Of a stretch of 21,161 bases of DNA, positions 21,105-21,161 are shown in pieces. A model generated the notes under the pieces. That model saw only the letters and a list, made by a program, of their open reading frames with translations, did not search any database and was not told where the DNA came from. Source of the stretch: a virus. Positions within the stretch are counted from its first letter, which is position 1. Every line of letters begins with the position of its first letter. Where the stretch lies: the IMG/VR virus record IMGVR_UViG_3300034063_000810, positions 1 to 21,161 of that record. One strand, written 5' to 3'. Both the position numbers and the translations under genes were made by a program.

Positions 21105-21161
21105 TCGACCTGAACGAAGACAACGACCCGATGCTGTTCCGCGAGGACGTTGGAGGACGGG
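21101..21161 (+). CDS. Start of a further tail-region gene, cut by the window edge
   Basis: An ATGA overlap with the previous stop opens a frame that reads MIDLNEDNDPMLFREDVGGR and runs off the end without a stop. The tight overlap, as in neighbouring genes, supports a real start. Too short to assign. Confidence 0.6.
   Translation, partial: MIDLNEDNDPMLFREDVGGR

Noticed and set aside
1-21161. Transposable (Mu-type) phage lifestyle
   Set aside because: Only the head genes resemble Mu. No transposase, MuB-like ATPase or terminal repeats are visible in the window, so replicative transposition cannot be claimed.

Overview
The window is a 21 kb piece of a tailed double-stranded DNA phage (Caudoviricetes), either free or as a prophage. 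Every gene I can support is on the + strand. The genes are packed with 1-nt (TGATG/TAATG) and 4-nt (ATGA/GTGA) overlaps. The DNA is GC-rich (my estimate is about 60% or a little more). There is no rRNA, tRNA, integrase, transposase, lysis cassette or recognisable bacterial housekeeping gene, so the host cannot be named. Several genes have a TANNNT -10 box exactly 7 nt before the ATG, which suggests a host that initiates readily on leaderless mRNAs.

Layout. (1) Positions 1-4284 are an early/accessory region of small genes: a possible replication helper, an RNA polymerase alpha-CTD-like protein with a coiled coil, a winged-helix protein, a family of four small coiled-coil proteins sharing a GW-C-F/Y C-terminal motif, a small membrane protein and a phage Dam-type N6-adenine methyltransferase. 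A classical promoter (TTGACA-16-TAACAT) with a palindromic spacer drives part of it. (2) Positions 4285-5780 hold a small HTH-like regulator coupled to a ParB-domain/DNA methyltransferase fusion. (3) Positions 5782-10804 are the packaging and portal module: probable small terminase, large terminase, a coiled-coil protein, a DUF935/Mu gp29-type portal and a Mu gpF-type head protein. (4) Positions 10835-16354 are an unusual block inside the head module: a mosaic protein with an apparent domain cassette between 20-bp direct repeats, a glycine-rich adhesin-like protein, a tiny signal-peptide-like ORF, and two proteins related to the capsid decoration protein, one extended by an SGNH-hydrolase-like module. 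(5) Positions 16356-19359 are capsid assembly: a protease/scaffold fusion with a strong internal start for a nested scaffold, a decoration protein and the major capsid protein, followed by a strong hairpin. (6) Positions 19433-21161 are connector and tail start: gp36-like adaptor, gpG/gp10-like morphogenesis protein, probable tail tube protein and the start of another gene.

How it fits together. The head genes follow a rearranged Mu-like plan, but the Mu transposition genes are not seen. The most unusual points are the set of five leaderless-type promoters at transcription-unit boundaries, two of them with twin in-frame starts; an identical 10-residue peptide in the protease and at the N-terminus of the capsid protein; reuse of the capsid decoration fold as a carrier for a hydrolase-like domain; and the repeat-flanked domain cassette. 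Functions come from reading sequence and recalled family patterns; no searches were run.
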